In this document: piece after piece, positions 1-17,684 of the stretch
How positions within the stretch are numbered: position 1 is the first letter of the stretch
How the letters are laid out: every line of letters starts with the position of its first letter
NCBI RefSeq assembly: GCF_041146395.1
Contig: NC_090989.1
Span: forward strand, 127,099,501-127,163,500
DNA: 64,000 bases
Source: Eulemur rufifrons
Taxonomy: Eukaryota; Chordata; Mammalia; Primates; Lemuridae
Reading direction: 5' to 3'
Translations under genes and position numbers: made by a program
The notes under the pieces: generated by a model
Database searches by the model: none
What the model saw: the letters and a program-made list of their open reading frames with translations, nothing else
Told to the model about the DNA's origin: nothing

Positions 1-630
1 AAGAACTGGAACAAGACAAGGATGCCTACTTTTACTAGTCTTATTCAACATAGTACTGAAAGTCCTTGCCAGAGCAATCAGGCTAGTGAAAAAAATACAA
101 GGGATCCAAATTGGAAAAGAAAAAGTGAAATCATCTGTTTTCTGATAATATGATCTTAGAAAACCCTGAAGACTCCTCCAAAAGACTCCCAAGATTTAAA
201 AATTGAATTCAGTAAAGTCTCAGGATACAAAATCAACAGACAGAAATTAGTAGCATTTCTGTACACCAATAACAACCAAGCTGAAAACCAAATCAAGAAC
301 ACAATCCATTTACGATAGCTACAAAAAGTAAAATACCTAGGAATATATCTAACAAGAAGCCGAACAATTTCTGTGAGGAAAACTATAAAGCACTGATGAA
401 AGAAAGCATAGATGACACAAACAATTGGTAAAACATCCCATGCTCATGGATTCAAAGAATCAATATTGTTAAAAGGACCATACTGCCCAAAGCAATTTAC
501 AGATTTAATGCAATTCCTATCAAAATACCATCATTTTTCACAGAATTAGAACAAAAAATCCTAAAATTCATATGCAACCAAAAAAGATCCCAAATAGCCA
601 AAGTAATCCTAAGCAAAAAGAATAAAGCCG

Positions 631-936
631 AGCTGGGTGCAGTGGCTCACATCTGTAATCCCAGCACTTTGGGAGGCTCAAGTGGGAGGATCACTTGAGG
701 CCAGGGGTTACGAGACCAGCCTGAGCAACACAGTGAGAACATCATCTCTACAAAAATAAAAATATAAAAAAATTAGCCATGTGTGGTGGTGCCTACCTAC
801 AGTTCCAGGTACCTGGGCAGCTGAGGCAAGAGGATTGCTTGAACCTAGGAGTTTGGGGCTACAATGAACTATGATCACACCACTGTGCTCCTGCCTGCAT
901 GACAGAGCGAAACTCTGTCTCACAAAACAAACAAAC
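631..936 (+). mobile_element. Alu SINE inside L1
   Basis: Dimeric Alu with both arms, a central A-rich linker and a (CAAA)n tail. The flanks aaaaagaataaagc (615-628) and aaaaagaacaaagc (937-950) are a near-perfect TSD, so it landed after the L1 was in place. Divergence and the missing lemur linker suggest an AluJ-like age. Confidence 0.93.
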
Positions 937-2135
937 AAAAAGAACAAAGCTGGAGGTATCACATTGCCTTACTTCAAATTAAACTACAAGGCTGCAGTAA
1001 CCAAAACAGCATGGTACTGGTATAAAAATAACCACACAGAACAATGAAACAGAATGGAGAACACAGAAATAAAACCACATATCTATGACCAACTGATCTT
1101 CAAAAACGTAAAGAAAAAAATTTACTGGGGAAAGGACACTCTATTCAATATATGGTGCTGGGAAAGTTGGATAGCCATACGCAGAAGAATGAAACTTGAT
1201 TCATATACGTATGATTCATATACATGTGATTCTCACCATATACAAAAATCAACTCAAGATGGATTAAAAGTTTAAATGCAAGACATGGAACTACAAAAAC
1301 TCTAGAAGAAAACCTAAGAAAAACTCCTCTGGACATCGGCCTAGGCAAAGAATTTATGACTATGACTCCAAGAGCAAATGCAACAGAAACAAAAATAGAC
1401 AAATTGAACCTAATTAAACTAAAAATCTTCTGCATAGCAAAAGAAATAATTAACAGAGTAAACAGACAACCTACAGAATTGAAGAAAATATTCACAAACT
1501 ATTCAGCCGACAAAGGATTAATATCCAGAATATACAAGGAACTCAAACAACTGAACCAGAATAAAATAACCCCATTAAAAAGTAGCTACATAATATGAAC
1601 ATTTTCCAAAAGAAGATATACAAATGGCCAACAAACATAAGAAAAAATGCTCAACATCACTAATCAACAGGGAAATGCCAATTAAAACCACAGTGAGATA
1701 CCATCTTACACTAGTCAGAATGGTCATTATTTTATTAAAGAGTCAAAAAAGAACAGAAGTTGGTGAGGATGCAGAGAAAAGGGAACATTCATACGCTGTT
1801 AGTGGGAATGTAAATTAGTATAAATTCTATGAAAACAGTACTGAGATTTCTCAAAGAACTAAAAATAGAACTACCATTCCATCCAGTAATCCCACTACTG
1901 GCTTATCTACCCAAAGAAAAAGAAATTATTGTATTAAAAAGATACCTGCACTTGTATGTTTATCATAGCACTATTCACAATAGCAAAGATACAAAATCAA
2001 CCTAAGAGTCCATCAACTAATAACTGAATAAAGAAAATGTAATATATATACACACCATGGAATACTACTCAGCCATAAAAAGGAATGAAATAATGTCTTT
2101 TGCAGAACCATAGATGGAATTGGAGGCCATTATCC

Positions 2136-2453
2136 TTTTTTGTTTGTTTGTTTGTTTGTTTGTTTGTTTTTAGAGATGGTGCATTGCTACGGTACCCAGG
2201 CTGGAGTGCAGTGGTACATTCATAACTCACTGCAGCCTCACTCCTGGCCTCAAGTGATCCTTCTGCCTCAGCTTCCAGAATAGCTGAGACTACAGGCATG
2301 TACCAGCACACCTAGCTAATTTTTCTTATCTTTTGTAGAGACAAGGTCTCACTAAGTTGTCCAGGCTAGTCTTGAACTCCTGGCCTCAAGCAACCCTCTC
2401 CCCTTAGCCTCCCAAAGTGCTGGGATTACAGGTGTGAGCCACCGTGCCTGGCT
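2136..2453 (-). mobile_element. Alu SINE inside L1
   Basis: Reversed Alu beginning on the + strand with the complement of its tail, (TTTG)n, and ending with the complement of the 5' Alu start. The flanks ggaggccattatc (2,122-2,134) and ggaggctattatc (2,454-2,466) form a 13-bp TSD with one mismatch. Together with the Alu at 631 it splits the host L1 into three parts. Confidence 0.93.
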
Positions 2454-3499
2454 GGAGGCTATTATCTTCAGTCAAATAACTTAGTCAAATACCACATGTT
2501 CTCATTTATAAATGCAATCTAAACAATGAGTATACATAGGTACAGAGAGTGGAATAATAGACATTGAAGACTCAGCAGTGTGGAAGGGAGGTATGGGATG
2601 AGAAATTACCTAATGGGTACTAAAAACACTAATCGGCTGAGGGTTACACAAAGGCCCAGACTTCACCACTTATGCAATATATCCATGTAACATATATTCT
2701 CATGTCTCCCTAAATCTATATAAATGAAAAATTTAAAAAGCAAATGTTCCCATAATTATAACCTTTTCACTTGGACTTCCTGATCCCTACTTAAAATATG
2801 AAAGTGAATGAGTAAACAAATTTTAAGATAAACTAAAAATTAATGTACTTTAAACACAGATTTTTAAGTAAAGGCAAACTGCAAAGATTTTTTTAAAATT
2901 CATCCATAAAATCAAGCCACAAAGCCCAAATTCTTTATCTTAACATTTGTAAATGGCTTGAAATTACAGAGGAAAAAAAAGGCTAGTAGTTCATCTCTGT
3001 ATCCGTCAAAATAGGATCTGATCTTATTAGAGGGAGAGTCTAATAACTAAAATGCTTGATAGGAGAAAATTAAGATCATAAGACAGAGAACCATAAACTT
3101 TCCTGCCTAAACACCCTTAATAAGTATCTCAGTAGACACTGAATTCATACATACGGGAGTCTGGGAATAGAACCCAAAATTGCTACAGTAATCCATTTTC
3201 TTTCCCGTTGAGTATATTATCTTGAAATAATTGTGTTAATTTCTTTCTCACACCATTATATCTTACTAAAAGTCACACTTAAAAAGAATGTACCATCTTT
3301 ACACTTGTACTTACTTCTTCACTTTCTAAAAAGAGTTGAGCTAGGTCTTGCCCCTCTGTTCAAACCAGAAACTTAGGCCTTTGTTGGAAGAGCACATACT
3401 TTACACTCAGAGGGAAGCTAATCTAATAAGTTTCTAGGTTTAATCAGCTACTGTCTCCCATAAACGTTGAGTCCACCAAAGAATCAACTCTATCTACTT

Positions 3500-3500
<1 letters not shown>

Positions 3501-3534
<34 letters not shown>

Positions 3535-3536
3535 CG
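3501..3536. repeat. (CA)n microsatellite
   Basis: About 13 pure CA units followed by two CG-interrupted blocks. It is probably length-variable between individuals. Confidence 0.95.
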
Positions 3537-4405
3537 CTCCACAAGTGAGATGTTCCTTTAAAACTTTTTATGTAACATTTATTTCTTAAATGGTTGATTC
3601 TTAAAAGGTATTACATATTGTATTATAGAAAAATAATTGATAACCATGTTATAGACAACTCTTTTACAGCAATTAAGGATTAACTCTAGTATTAAATTGC
3701 AAATATTAGCCAGAATATCAAATGGAGATAATTCCTGCCTTGTTTTCACCTAATTATAAAAATTATCCATGAAGGTTCTATGACTTATTTCAAATTCTAT
3801 ACAGTTAGAAGTTATAATTACATATAATTATACATTTGAGCCTAAATTAAATTATTCTGAATTTAAATTATCTTTATGAATTTTATAATTAAGCCATTCT
3901 TACAATTTGTATAAAATCCTTTAACAAAAAAATTAGATCTAATCTAAAATTTTAAGACCTGTCTCATTTTTAAATAGTCATTAATTTTCAGTCATCTTTT
4001 GATTGGATTGACATTTACATATAAAAAGATGTAAGTTATTATTTTTGTATGTAAGTACTCTCTAACAAGGACAAATAAAAAATCATTAACCAAAGGTTAT
4101 TTTAAGTTTTTAAATTTAAATTAGTGGGTTTTCTAAACTTTGGGATAAGTTTTGGCAAATGCTTTTTGTTTAAAAATTATAAACTTCTATATAATTATAA
4201 ATGCAATTTTAATCTAAGTCATCTAATTTGAGATAATTTAAATTCAAGGATATCATGAATAGTTATCATAACTTTTAATTATACTGTATTTGAGATACTT
4301 ATATTTATATCACCTTATGAAAAAAAATTACAGGTCGTGCACTATTCCCACTTCTTTTTACTGTCAATATATTTTGGCCCATATAAAAACTGATCCTTGT
4401 GTTGT

Positions 4406-4430
4406 AAAAAAAAAAAAAAAAAAAAAAAAA
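4406..4430. repeat. Poly(A) run, 25 bp
   Basis: Twenty-five uninterrupted A residues with no recognisable SINE or L1 body upstream, so it may be a bare microsatellite or the tail of a decayed insert. Confidence 0.9.
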
Positions 4431-5049
4431 TTGGCTATGACATTATATCCATTTCACTCTTAAACAGATTTATGGAATTTCATAGTTAAGTGTAACTTAT
4501 TCAGAAAATGTTAGTTAAGATTTTAAAGTTCCTAGAATCACTGAGATATCTAAATTTAATTTCCTGAATAGTTACTGAAAAGATTTAAATACTATAATCA
4601 AACACTTTAACAACAACAAAATCAATGCAACAAAATGTCTAAATGGGAGAAATATTTCATGTTTCTGCTGAAGACCCAATTATTTCTATATATTCTAATA
4701 CACAAAAATCAGGTAAAACAAACAGTTATTAGGAGTTCTTTATGATGGTTTTCATCTTTGTGAATTAAGCACAAATTTAATGGTTAATGCCAGTCAATAT
4801 AACTTCTTCACAATCACATACATAAACTACATAAACAATGAATATATAAAAATAGTTATACTTCTCTCCATAGGAAGCCAAGTTAACTTCCCGGACAAGA
4901 AGAATTGAAAAAAGAAACACAAACATGTAATTGCTGTACTAAGTACTGTGAAAAATTCATGGATGAGCTTTTTTTGTTGAGAAATTTTAAAACTATAAGA
5001 AAAAACAGTAATATTACAAATATCCATCTTCCCACCAACCAGAATTTTT

Positions 5050-5900
5050 AACAGACATCAGACTATGCATTCAAATTCACATAAATATAAAACCATATTT
5101 GGTTTACTTTATGTATATTTATAAAAGAACAACTAGAGATAAAGTTGAAGCTCACTGTTTACCACCGCCAGAGCCATTCCTCTTTTCTCATCGTCTGATT
5201 AGCAACCGCTATCATGAAATTGGTATGTGCCTCCTAATTCATTTCCCACATTGTGTTTTGTATATTTTTTTCAATTTTCATAAATGGGATCATACTGAAA
5301 GCACTTGTTTCTTTTCATTCAACATTATTTTTGAGATCTATTGATGTTTCTATCTACTTCATTCAACTACTATATTATAAAGTACTGAATCATATTTGCA
5401 TGGAACATTTTATTATCCATTCCCCTGACAGACATTTAGCTTATGTCTAATTTTTCAAATTTCATGCTGTAACAAACATCCTTGAACAAGTCTCTTTGTT
5501 CACATGTAAGGGCTTCTCTAAAGCACGGTTTCTCAACCTTGGCACCCTTGACATTTTGACTTAGATAGTTCTTTATTATGGGGGTATATCCTATAAATTG
5601 TAGGATGTTTAGCAGCATCCTGGGCCTCTACCCACTAGACGTCAATAATACTCCCGAAGTGTGACAACCAAAAATGTCTCCAGGCATTGCCAAATGTTTC
5701 CTGAGGGGTAAAATCACCCCTGCTAAGGACCACTGCCCTAAAGTCTACACAAAAGTAAAATTGATAGGTTATATGTATATTTCCCATTTTACTGGATACT
5801 GCCCACCTGTTCTCCAATAGCTATATCAATTTATACTCCCATCATCATATAATACCTCATTTCCAAACATCCTTGCCAGAACTTGATAATATGATTATTT
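5050..5900 (-). mobile_element. L1M 3' region, reversed, split by a hAT element
   Basis: On the + strand the text follows the reversed L1M 3' region: 'aaatgggatcatact', then 'cattcaacattatt', 'gagatctattgatg', 'ttatccattcccctgacag' and 'aacaaacatccttgaac', resuming after the hAT insert with 'ggatactgcccacctgttct' and a segment ending near 'ccttgccagaac'. This is ancient, non-coding L1 material, and the small frames over it are incidental. The exact subfamily is not assigned. Confidence 0.75.
5524..5735 (-). mobile_element. hAT-Charlie non-autonomous element, MER20 type
   Basis: A 212-bp element with hAT terminal inverted repeats (cacggtttctcaacc at the left, ...accactg at the right). The interior includes 'gtctccaggcattgccaaat' and 'ggatgtttagcagcatcctg', typical of the roughly 219-bp MER20 family. 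It is bounded by an 8-bp TSD, ctctaaag (5,516-5,523) and ccctaaag (5,736-5,743), one mismatch. It sits inside the reversed L1M, so it moved after that L1 inserted. It has no coding capacity. Confidence 0.88.
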
Positions 5901-7734
5901 AAGTTTTTCCAATAAAATAAATGACTAATTTTCCAAAGAACGACAGCCACTGGAACTATTCAAGAATAACTGGTAAATATGTACCACTTCTGAGAAATTA
6001 TAATATGAAAACCCTAAGCTTAAATAGGGAAAATTACTTACATTATATGGCCTTCTTTCTTTTTTCTGGTAAGCCCTTTTTTCTTGGCATATATGCATGT
6101 TAGTATTAATATAAGGAAATAATTCTAACTTTATAAAAATTATTTTCCCTGGAAGCTTTAAAATTATGATACTTGATCCACATTTCTTAATGAAACTTTC
6201 AAGAGCACACAAAAAGTTTTATATAAGTCATTTGAAATACTTTGATTGATATCATCACTTATGGAAGATTCATCACTCTTACACTTTTAATTGCTGGTCA
6301 GTAAATGTAAAAGTAGACTAGACATGTACAACTGGACAGTCACACAATGGGAATACTTACTACCAAATCCCGTACCTGTAAAAGAATCTATTTAGCAAAC
6401 TGAATCTAAAAGTGGAGCCAGACTAAATTAAAAGATAGACTAAACATACACTTTGCCTTCCCCTTTCCACACCAAATCCACAGAAATTTGAAACAAAATT
6501 TGTAGTTCCTGATTTCCAGCTCCCTGTAAAAATGAATTGTAATTCCTGCTTATCAGTTCTGAGAGATACCTTTGTTGCACAGTTAATATAAACTCTCACT
6601 TTGGGTAAGCAATCACAGGTTTCTGTTTGTGGTACCCAAAGAACCTTGTCTAATAACACACTAAAATGATGATTCCACTGATAATAATTCAAACCATAGC
6701 AGATTAGAAAACCAAGGCAGACCAGAAACCAGGAGGAATACCAGAAAGATGGAAAACAAGATCTTACTGAAGTTAAAAAAAAAAAAAAATCTAGCACAAA
6801 TTGCTGCAAAATATAGGAATTGCTCAGAGAGTGGTCTAACTCCCAAAAGCCATATATTTGAAGCAAGAGGAAGTCTGAAGGTTATCAACAGCATGAATAG
6901 TAAAAATATCCAGGCAAGCCATCTCTTCCCACCTCTCATCGACAGTACCATGCTCAAGGGCCGGGCAGCTAGAAAGTGGTATCTGTACCCTCAAGGAAGG
7001 AGCAATGAGTGCTGGCCCTGGGTTAAAACCAAACTACAGAAGCCTGGTGCCCAAATTATAGCATATGTTCCTCAACATTTTGTACTAAAGAATCATTAAA
7101 GGTTTCTGAAGAACCATACAGAATGATCAAAGCAGTGTTTTGGAAAGATTAATCCAGTATTAGTAAGAATGAACTAAGGAGAGGGAAGAGTACAAACAGA
7201 AAGGTCAGTCGAGAAACAGTACAGGTGTGGCGGGGGGGGGGGGCTGAAATCCAGATGGAGACCCTACAAACTGAAAAACAGAGTAATCTAGATATACAGA
7301 TAAGAACAAAATGAACTTGTTGAATGACATGATATTGTAAGAGACAAAAAGACTGTCTTCATTCATTTAATCCTTCAGAAAATAGTTATTTAAAACTTTA
7401 TTACAATATCCCCAGCATTTAACGTTATTAAATTAATTTGAGGATTAAGAGGTCAAAAGTATTACTAAGGTTTAGGACCTGAAAAGGTAGTATGAGGCAA
7501 TAAAGAGAGGTCTGGAGAGAACACTTGATTAAAAAACAATAGTGATTATTTCAGTTTTAGAAATGCTGAGCTTTTTTCCTGTGAGTTTCATTCTTATGTT
7601 AAAAAAGGAATTTTTATATGAAATATTTATGAAAGTTTTTACCTTTGTATTATAAAGTACTTGATACATACCAAAGAATACATTTATTACATATGGATAT
7701 ATGTTATAAAGCATAACAATAAAATTAACATGAT
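5901..7734. other. Non-coding stretch, no feature recognised
   Basis: Moderately AT-rich sequence with no repeat I can name. The longest frames (6,423-6,866 on minus and 6,749-7,099 on plus) overlap each other on opposite strands and show no domain, so I treat them as chance. A 12-G run lies at 7,232-7,243. A splice-like signal at 6,359 is mentioned among the findings. Confidence 0.55.
7232..7243. repeat. Poly(G) run
   Basis: Twelve consecutive G residues. Such runs are uncommon and prone to sequencing length error. Confidence 0.9.
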
Positions 7735-8650
<916 letters not shown>

Positions 8651-8822
8651 CAAACCGGAGCCATATCATCAGCTCTTCTGAGTCTTCAATTTGCCAACTG
8701 TAGATCTTGGGATATTTCAGCCTCTATAATCATCTGAACCAATTACTTATGATAAACTTCTTCACCTATCTCCAAATTTCCTATTGGTTCAGTTTCTCTG
8801 GAGAATCATAACTAACACAATT
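8651..8822. repeat. Unassigned ancient repeat end
   Basis: The text around 'cagcctctataatcatctga' and 'ggttcagtttctctggagaa' is a phrase found in many mammalian interspersed repeats ending in '...actaacac'. I recognise the phrase but not the family. An LTR-type element is possible. Confidence 0.35.
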
Positions 8823-13480
<4,658 letters not shown>

Positions 13481-14184
13481 AGACTTAAACCTGCAAAAGA
13501 AGGTAGGAAGGAAGGGAGAAAGGGAAATAAAGAAAACAACACTAATGGTAACACCTATCTCACATGTATTATCAGAATAAATTAGAGAATATATATTAAA
13601 ATCAATTTGTACAGTAAATCTTATTCAAATGCCATATTTGGGCATTTTAAAAGATATATTAACTAAACTTAAATATCATACCGCAAATTTGTCACTCTTC
13701 AGTAAAGGAAGTTACATTAGGGAATACAGGAAATTTATTTCAAGTTCTTGTGAAATTACTGCATCCCATTATACTTCAGTAACATAGTAGTCACCAGGCT
13801 CCAGGAGAGCAAAGCAACCTTCCAGCACTCTGGAGAATACTAGATCATGATTAGTGTTTCCCATTTCTGCTTTTGGAGAACAAGGTCTGTCACTTAACAC
13901 CTGTTTCTAGCCCTATAACGGTGATTTTTTTCAAGGAGAGTAAGTATATCCAGGTAGGCATGTGTAATTTGAAAACAAAATAGCATTTAGTCCATTCTTT
14001 GTTTTAGATTACTTTGAATTTTCAATAACATAAAAGAAGGGTATAACACAGTGGGGCATGTGCTGAGAAGCTTGGTACTAGGAGGCACTTAGATGAAATG
14101 AATAACTTGAGACATAAAAAGAAGATACCACTGAAAGTTCATGTCTACGACTCCTCTATTACTTAGATTATTATATTTAATAAT
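13481..14184. other. Non-coding stretch, no feature recognised
   Basis: Contains a short purine-rich GGAA/GAAA stretch at 13,500-13,545. I see no gene, RNA or named repeat. Confidence 0.55.
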
Positions 14185-14775
14185 ATCATCTTAACAGGTC
14201 TTCTACCTCTACTATACCATCCTCCTGGACTTATCTTCCACACTGGAAAAGTACAGCTAAAATAAAGTGAATCCAAGCCACTTCATCTTCCCTTCAAATA
14301 GCTTCCTGTCAGCTTGAGTATAAAAATAACTGGTCTTTCCCTGGCTCTCCAGGCCCATTTTATGGTACTATATGCTACAAACTTGACTCTCCAGCAACAG
14401 TGACTTGATTCAAGCTCCTTACATATTTAAACTCTCTCAGGCTTTTGTGCCTGTGCTCATGCTTTTCCTTTTCCCAGCAATGTTCCTTCCACTCTCTTTA
14501 CCAGCTCTGACCAAGCCTTCAAAGCTCAGCTTTCTTCCTAACCTGCAGAAAGTGTTCTACAAACTACAAGACTGCTCCTCTCTTCGGTTCATACAAAAAC
14601 ATGTGCCCATCTCTAACTTATCACACAGTCTATTGAAATTAAAATTATCTTTTTTAAACTATCTCTTCCAGTAGACTACGAGTACCACAAACCCAAGAAC
14701 CAAGTGCTTTCATCTTTATAGCTTGTTAACCTATTATAGTGGCTCCCAGTAAATATTTGAATTGAACTGAAATGC
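14185..14775 (+). mobile_element. L2 LINE 3' part
   Basis: Forward L2 including 'ctctccaggcccatttt', 'gcttttgtgcctgtgctcat', 'cagcaatgttccttccact', 'ccttcaaagctcagctt' and the end 'ccagtaaatatttgaattg'. These correspond in order to the L2 ORF2 tail and 3' UTR. The frame at 14,405-14,674 is part of this remnant, not an independent gene. Confidence 0.78.
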
Positions 14776-14949
14776 TGATCTTAATATTGGTTTATAGGGA
14801 ATTCTCTCTAATATTAAAAAAAAAAAAAAAGAGGAATTCTCTCCCAAAGTCTTCTCAACAGCTAGTGCTACACAGGCGCACAGGTGTACTGATTAATATT
14901 ATGCACTGGCAACGTAGTTGTTGAGCTAGTCAAATAAATACTTTCAGAT

Positions 14950-15265
14950 CCAAGCTTTGTCTCAGCCATAACTCCAGTTCTCTCCAGATAGTTTAGCCCT
15001 CTGATGTCCCAGCTCCCATCATGCACCCCCACTACAGCTCTAGTTTCCCCACACTTCTATACTATTGTAACATCACCTTTTCTCACCTTTCTTTCTGTCC
15101 TAAGGGTAGCAGAGAGGCTTCCTGCTATTGTTTAATATCTGGGTTGTTTCACAGTCCACTGTTTGGCTCCTGAGCAATTCCACTACCTGTCGAACTAGTC
15201 CTTGGATTAGCTTTCCTCTGTTGAAAGACCTACTGAGGTTACTATTTTCTGAAAGAATCCTGACT
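14950..15265. repeat. Probable ancient repeat, LTR-like
   Basis: Phrases such as 'taactccagttctctccaga', 'gcttcctgctattgttta' and 'aatcctgactgactctg' resemble a dispersed mammalian repeat known to me only by its consensus wording. The family is not assigned. Confidence 0.35.
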
Positions 15266-17394
15266 GACTCTGTTTTTAAATGTCATTTAAGAAAGAATGC
15301 ATCAAATAGTGTAACACTTTAGCACACAGAGCATTAAAACTTTCAATCTTCAAGAAAGCTCATTACACAAAAAACATTCTGAATACAGAGACAGAGAACA
15401 TCATACATAAATTCTTAAAAGTAAAAATAAAGGATCTAACATTTTATTCATACCAAAGTGTTCCTGACTGAGATGAAGTCTTTACTCAGCTGCAATATTT
15501 GCCTGAATTTAGTCAATCACTTATAATAAAAATGTCACTTTTTTTGAAACTTATTTAGTAGAGGGGAAAATTGGAAGGATTATGGGATTTGGAGTCACTG
15601 CAGGCCAAGACATCTGTTAGGAGGGGAAAAAAAATGTTAAAGACCTCCTGTCAGTGACTTATCATTTAAATCCACAAAACTCAGTCCTTTTTCAAGACAA
15701 ATCCAACTAGATCAATCAGTTAAAAAGATATATCTTTATCCATTAAACATATTTCTTATAGTTTTTTAAGACTATAAAATATCAAAGTTGAAAGAAAATC
15801 ATCTTGAACACAAGGAATAAGGGCATAATTTGTAAACAGTTTAGTGTTAACAGCTTATTATTACAGGACTCTCAACTCCCCTTTCATGTAATCATTATAT
15901 GAAATTCCTTTAATAGAGCTAATCTGATAAAACAATTCACTCATTGTCCATACAATATTTCAGGAAATGAAATACTTCTAGAGCAGAGAGACTATGATTT
16001 GTTTTTAATTTGTAAATAAACAAGGTTTCTTCATCTCTGAATGGTTTGTTCTTGATCATAGAAAAATAATATTCCCAAAAATCACAAAACTAAAGCAAAA
16101 GATCGATTTAAGGTTACAGACTTTAGAAGAATGAGATGTGAAGAAAGAGGGCCCTGACATTAATAATAACAAGCATTTACTGAGCATAAAATTCCAGGCA
16201 TTTTATGTAAATCACTTCATTTTATTTAAAACCCTATGAAGCAATTTCATAGTGAGGAAATAGAAACCCAAAAAGGTCACAAAATTTACCCAAGCTACTT
16301 AGTCAGTAAACAGTATAATTTCAGTTCTGTCTTGTCTGGCTCTAGAGTATAATCCTATTAACTATTCTCCTTTGCTTGCTCTGGATTTCCAGCTAAAAAT
16401 AAACCAGTAAATTATTTTTAAAAAGCTAAAACAACGTGACAGTCTCTAGGTAGTATTTTAAATAATCTTTATCTAATATTATCAAACTTCACACATTTTA
16501 ACATAAATAATACTTGTATAAACATAAAAAGAACTTTACTTAGCATCTACTATGTGTCATGTTCTGCTAATAAACAGATTACAAGAAGAACCTATCTGAA
16601 AAAGTTCATAAGTAATTACTACCTAATACACATTTCTCACTGATACAAAAGTCCCACAATGAGATTAGCATTTCCAAGCCACCATACCTACTTCCCTAAC
16701 TTTGCATATGGCTTATTCATCATACCCTGATATGACTTGTCGCATATTCCTGGTCAATTGTTCCTCCCCCTGAGTGACTGATTCATCTCTAAAAATAGGG
16801 TGAAATGCTGACTTATTTTCCAAGCCCCTATGTGTGGACTTTGACATTTGCTTTCTTGTAGCTAGGTAGCTGCCAATATCCTCCATACTATTACCTTTTC
16901 AAAAACCACCACAATGTAATGAATACATTTTACCTCACAACGCCACACGCATACACATTATATAATTGAAACAAAATTTTCATAATGATCACATTTATAC
17001 TTACTGTGCACAATGCATTTGGTATTTTTAATTTTTTTTTAATGTTGGTAGCAGCCCACTAAACATCTCACAAACCACTAACCTGCAATTAGAACACTGC
17101 TCTATGGGTGCTAAAATGACATGAGTGCTTTTCCTTCCTATTCCTCTCCATGCTGAAATAGGAAAAAGTTAATGAGAAATGGAGAGGAAGAAGAAAAGAC
17201 AAGGTACTTTACAACACATCTGGAGAGCTAGTTTATCCGCCCTCCCAGCCCCAAAGATCTGACTACTTCCCTGGCGCTAGCCACCACTTCAGCAACACCC
17301 AGTACCCGGTTCATCATTCCCCTTCCTTTTCTTTCTCCTCCTACCCACTACCACATCTCCAAAGGTTCTCCTTAAAACATGATGGTCATGGGGA
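15266..17394. other. Mostly unannotated non-coding stretch with one MIR
   Basis: Apart from the MIR at 16,158, no gene or nameable repeat is seen. The sequence is AT-rich with scattered stops in all frames. Confidence 0.55.
16158..16365 (-). mobile_element. MIR SINE
   Basis: Reads as reversed MIR: 'caagcatttactgagca', 'aaaaccctatgaagca', 'gtgaggaaatagaaac', 'aaggtcacaaaat' and 'cttgtctggctctagag', in MIR order. Ancient tRNA-derived SINE core, about 200 bp. Confidence 0.8.
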
Positions 17395-17684
17395 TTATTG
17401 CTATTAATATACTTGCTTTTATTAGTTTTTTATTATAAAATATATGTAACAAAAAACTGAACCACTTTAACCATTTTTAATTGTACAATTCAGTGGCATT
17501 AAGTACGTTTACAATGTTGTGCCATCATCACCACTATCCATTTCCAGAACTTTCATCAACCCAGACAGAAACTCTGCACCAATTAAAGGATAATTCCCTA
17601 ACGCTCCTCTTCTAGCCCCAATTGATTTTTATAATATAATACCATTTTATAAACACATACAAAAGAAGTAAATAATGAACCCCT
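17395..17684 (-). mobile_element. L1M 3' fragment (left part), host of the L1 insertion
   Basis: Reversed L1M wording ('tttaaccatttttaattgta', 'ttcagtggcattaagtacg', 'catcaccactatccattt'). The fragment seems to continue after the inserted L1 at 24,117 ('aacccctagagacacctgac', then 'caacaagttatcgaattt'), as expected if the L1 at 17,685 split one older element. Confidence 0.65.
17674..17684. repeat. Left target-site duplication of L1
   Basis: aatgaacccct, repeated exactly at 24,117-24,127 after the L1 A-rich tail. It fixes the insertion boundaries. Confidence 0.92.

Larger units (their letters stand above)
1..2741 (+). mobile_element. Old L1 3' half, cut by the window edge
   Basis: The element is already inside ORF2 at base 1: the first bases read as the L1 reverse-transcriptase segment following the RQGCPLS-type motif. 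The thumb and C-terminal parts follow, with fragments matching the conserved L1 tail around 1,356-1,818, then a 3' UTR ending in a short A-rich run near 2,741. The reading frame is broken by many stops and frameshifts, so it cannot make protein. Two Alus (631-936 and 2,136-2,453) interrupt it. The 3' UTR resembles the older primate L1MA class rather than the younger lemur L1 at 50.9 kb. Only the part downstream of the RT core is in view. Confidence 0.9.
2742..5040. other. AT-rich non-coding stretch
   Basis: No repeat family, RNA gene or convincing ORF is recognised. It contains a CA microsatellite (3,501) and a pure A run (4,406). A possible 41-bp minus-strand exon at 3,315-3,355 is discussed among the findings. 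Otherwise it looks like unique intronic or intergenic DNA. Confidence 0.6.

Noticed and set aside
3501..3536. Possible Z-DNA regulatory element
   Set aside because: A CA microsatellite alone is common and no other regulatory signal accompanies it.
5099..5450. Two overlapping plus-strand ORFs of 65-81 codons
   Set aside because: Antisense to reversed L1M.
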